In this document: positions 63,627 to 64,000 of the stretch, one piece after another
Numbering within the stretch: the first letter of the stretch is position 1
How the letters are laid out: each line of letters opens with the position of its first letter
NCBI RefSeq assembly: GCF_037126285.1
Contig: NZ_CP147012.1
Coordinates: forward strand, 4,548,676-4,612,675
Length of the DNA: 64,000 bases
Direction: 5' to 3'
DNA from: Bernardetia sp. MNP-M8
GTDB lineage: Bacteria > Bacteroidota > Bacteroidia > Cytophagales > Bernardetiaceae
Notes under the pieces: generated by a model
The model's database searches: none
What the model saw: the letters and a program-made list of their open reading frames with translations, nothing else
Told to the model about the DNA's origin: nothing
Made by a program: the position numbers and the translations under genes

Positions 63627-64000
63627 TCAATCAAACTCAATTATCAAATCCTTTATTTTATCATAATCTTGTTGTTGGATATGAAATTTTTGAAGCTCAT
63701 TTCTACCTCCAAACCATTCTAAAACATACTCTCTATCTAATTTTGTATTTTTTTCTGATAGATGACTGTGATAAGAAGAATGAGGATAATCTGTAAAGTC
63801 GTTTGTAAAACCGTGTTTTACTGGGTTTTTATGAATATAATCTATCAACGTAGTCAAGTAAGAATCAGAAGTTACTTTTTTGCGTTCGAAGGCTTCTTCA
63901 AAAAGTGAGCCTGTACGTTTATACTTCTTATTGATGGCATTAGCATACGTATTGAAAAAATGTCCCAACTGTCGGCTAGGATTCAGCGTAATATGCGTTC
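63627..64000 (-). CDS. REP-associated tyrosine transposase (RAYT/Y1 type), 5' part missing
   Basis: The frame is open to the window edge, so the N-terminus is outside; the TTG at 63968 is internal. The visible 123 residues end the Y1 transposase domain: NPSRQLGHFFNTYANAINKKYKRTGSLFEEAFERKKV, then TLIDYIHKNPVKHGFTNDFTDYPHSSY. These are typical of IS200-like transposases that act on REP repeats; the N-terminal HUH motif must lie upstream. The adjacent hairpin repeat (63540-63620) supports the RAYT assignment. Length cannot be judged. Confidence 0.85.
   Translation of the reverse strand, partial: THITLNPSRQLGHFFNTYANAINKKYKRTGSLFEEAFERKKVTSDSYLTTLIDYIHKNPVKHGFTNDFTDYPHSSYHSHLSEKNTKLDREYVLEWFGGRNELQKFHIQQQDYDKIKDLIIEFD

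Overview
The window is about 64 kb of AT-rich DNA from a member of the phylum Bacteroidota. Evidence for this is seen in the sequence: promoters of the TTTG-N19-TAnnTTTG type, very weak Shine-Dalgarno sequences, Bacteroidota-restricted families (DUF3822, DUF4476, PorT-like barrels, Reg_prop/Y_Y_Y sensors, DUF2520), and lipoprotein and outer-membrane genes. The domain mix suggests Cytophagales, perhaps near Bernardetia/Flexibacter, but that is an inference. No rRNA, tRNA or CRISPR array was seen.

Layout. 0-2.5 kb: the end of a TlpA-type thioredoxin protein, a DUF2383 four-helix protein and a GDSL lipoprotein. 2.6-9.4 kb: an RND (HAE1) tripartite efflux operon headed by a small secreted protein. 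9.5-20.5 kb, mostly minus strand: RecQ, a GT11-like glycosyltransferase, a macro-domain protein, a DUF2520 oxidoreductase, an unknown protein paired with an E1-like (ThiF) enzyme carrying a C-terminal zinc ribbon, a HindIII-type restriction-modification pair, DUF3822 and a histidine phosphatase. 20.7-24.0 kb: three tandem paralogues (RING-like Cys/His motif, membrane segments, PH-like C-terminus), the first broken by one in-frame TGA. 24.1-29.5 kb: a beta-propeller sensor with SpoIIE phosphatase output, a YihY/BrkB protein and ProC. 29.8-32 kb: two related coiled-coil proteins. 32-37 kb: ACP phosphodiesterase, a TPR histidine kinase and its neighbour, and a PorT-like barrel.

37.2-48.3 kb, minus strand: an IscA/HesB protein, then a CMP-pseudaminic acid cluster (pseB, a polytopic membrane protein, pseC, pseF, pseG, a formyltransferase, pseI, GNAT, PIG-L) and an ABC-2 polysaccharide export permease without an ATPase. 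PseH is replaced by a formyltransferase, so the likely product is an N-formylated pseudaminic acid. 48.6-49.8 kb: gmk-nadD.

49.8-57.8 kb is the most interesting region: a retron-type defence locus. A consensus Bacteroidota promoter precedes two tandem copies (offset about 281 bp) of a structured RNA of about 240 nt. Each copy has two short hairpins, a linear spacer and a long hairpin, flanked by pairing a1/a2-like ends. The 13-bp upper stem of the long hairpin has almost unrelated sequence in the two copies but pairs perfectly in both, while its 32-nt loop is nearly identical. A retron reverse transcriptase (NAxxH, YADD, VTG motifs), a WGR/HEAT-repeat protein of 1154 aa and a winged-helix/SWIM zinc-finger protein follow, then a terminator. 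The layout fits one operon making two different msDNAs that share one RT and one effector pair.

58-64 kb: an S66 LD-carboxypeptidase, LpxB, a DUF4476 protein, MnmG and, at the edge, the C-terminal part of a RAYT-like transposase next to a palindromic repeat that recurs at 56.0 kb. Several dispersed intergenic repeat families (TTACGAA arrays, GTCGGTGTC hairpins, CAGTTATCAGT repeats) run through the window.
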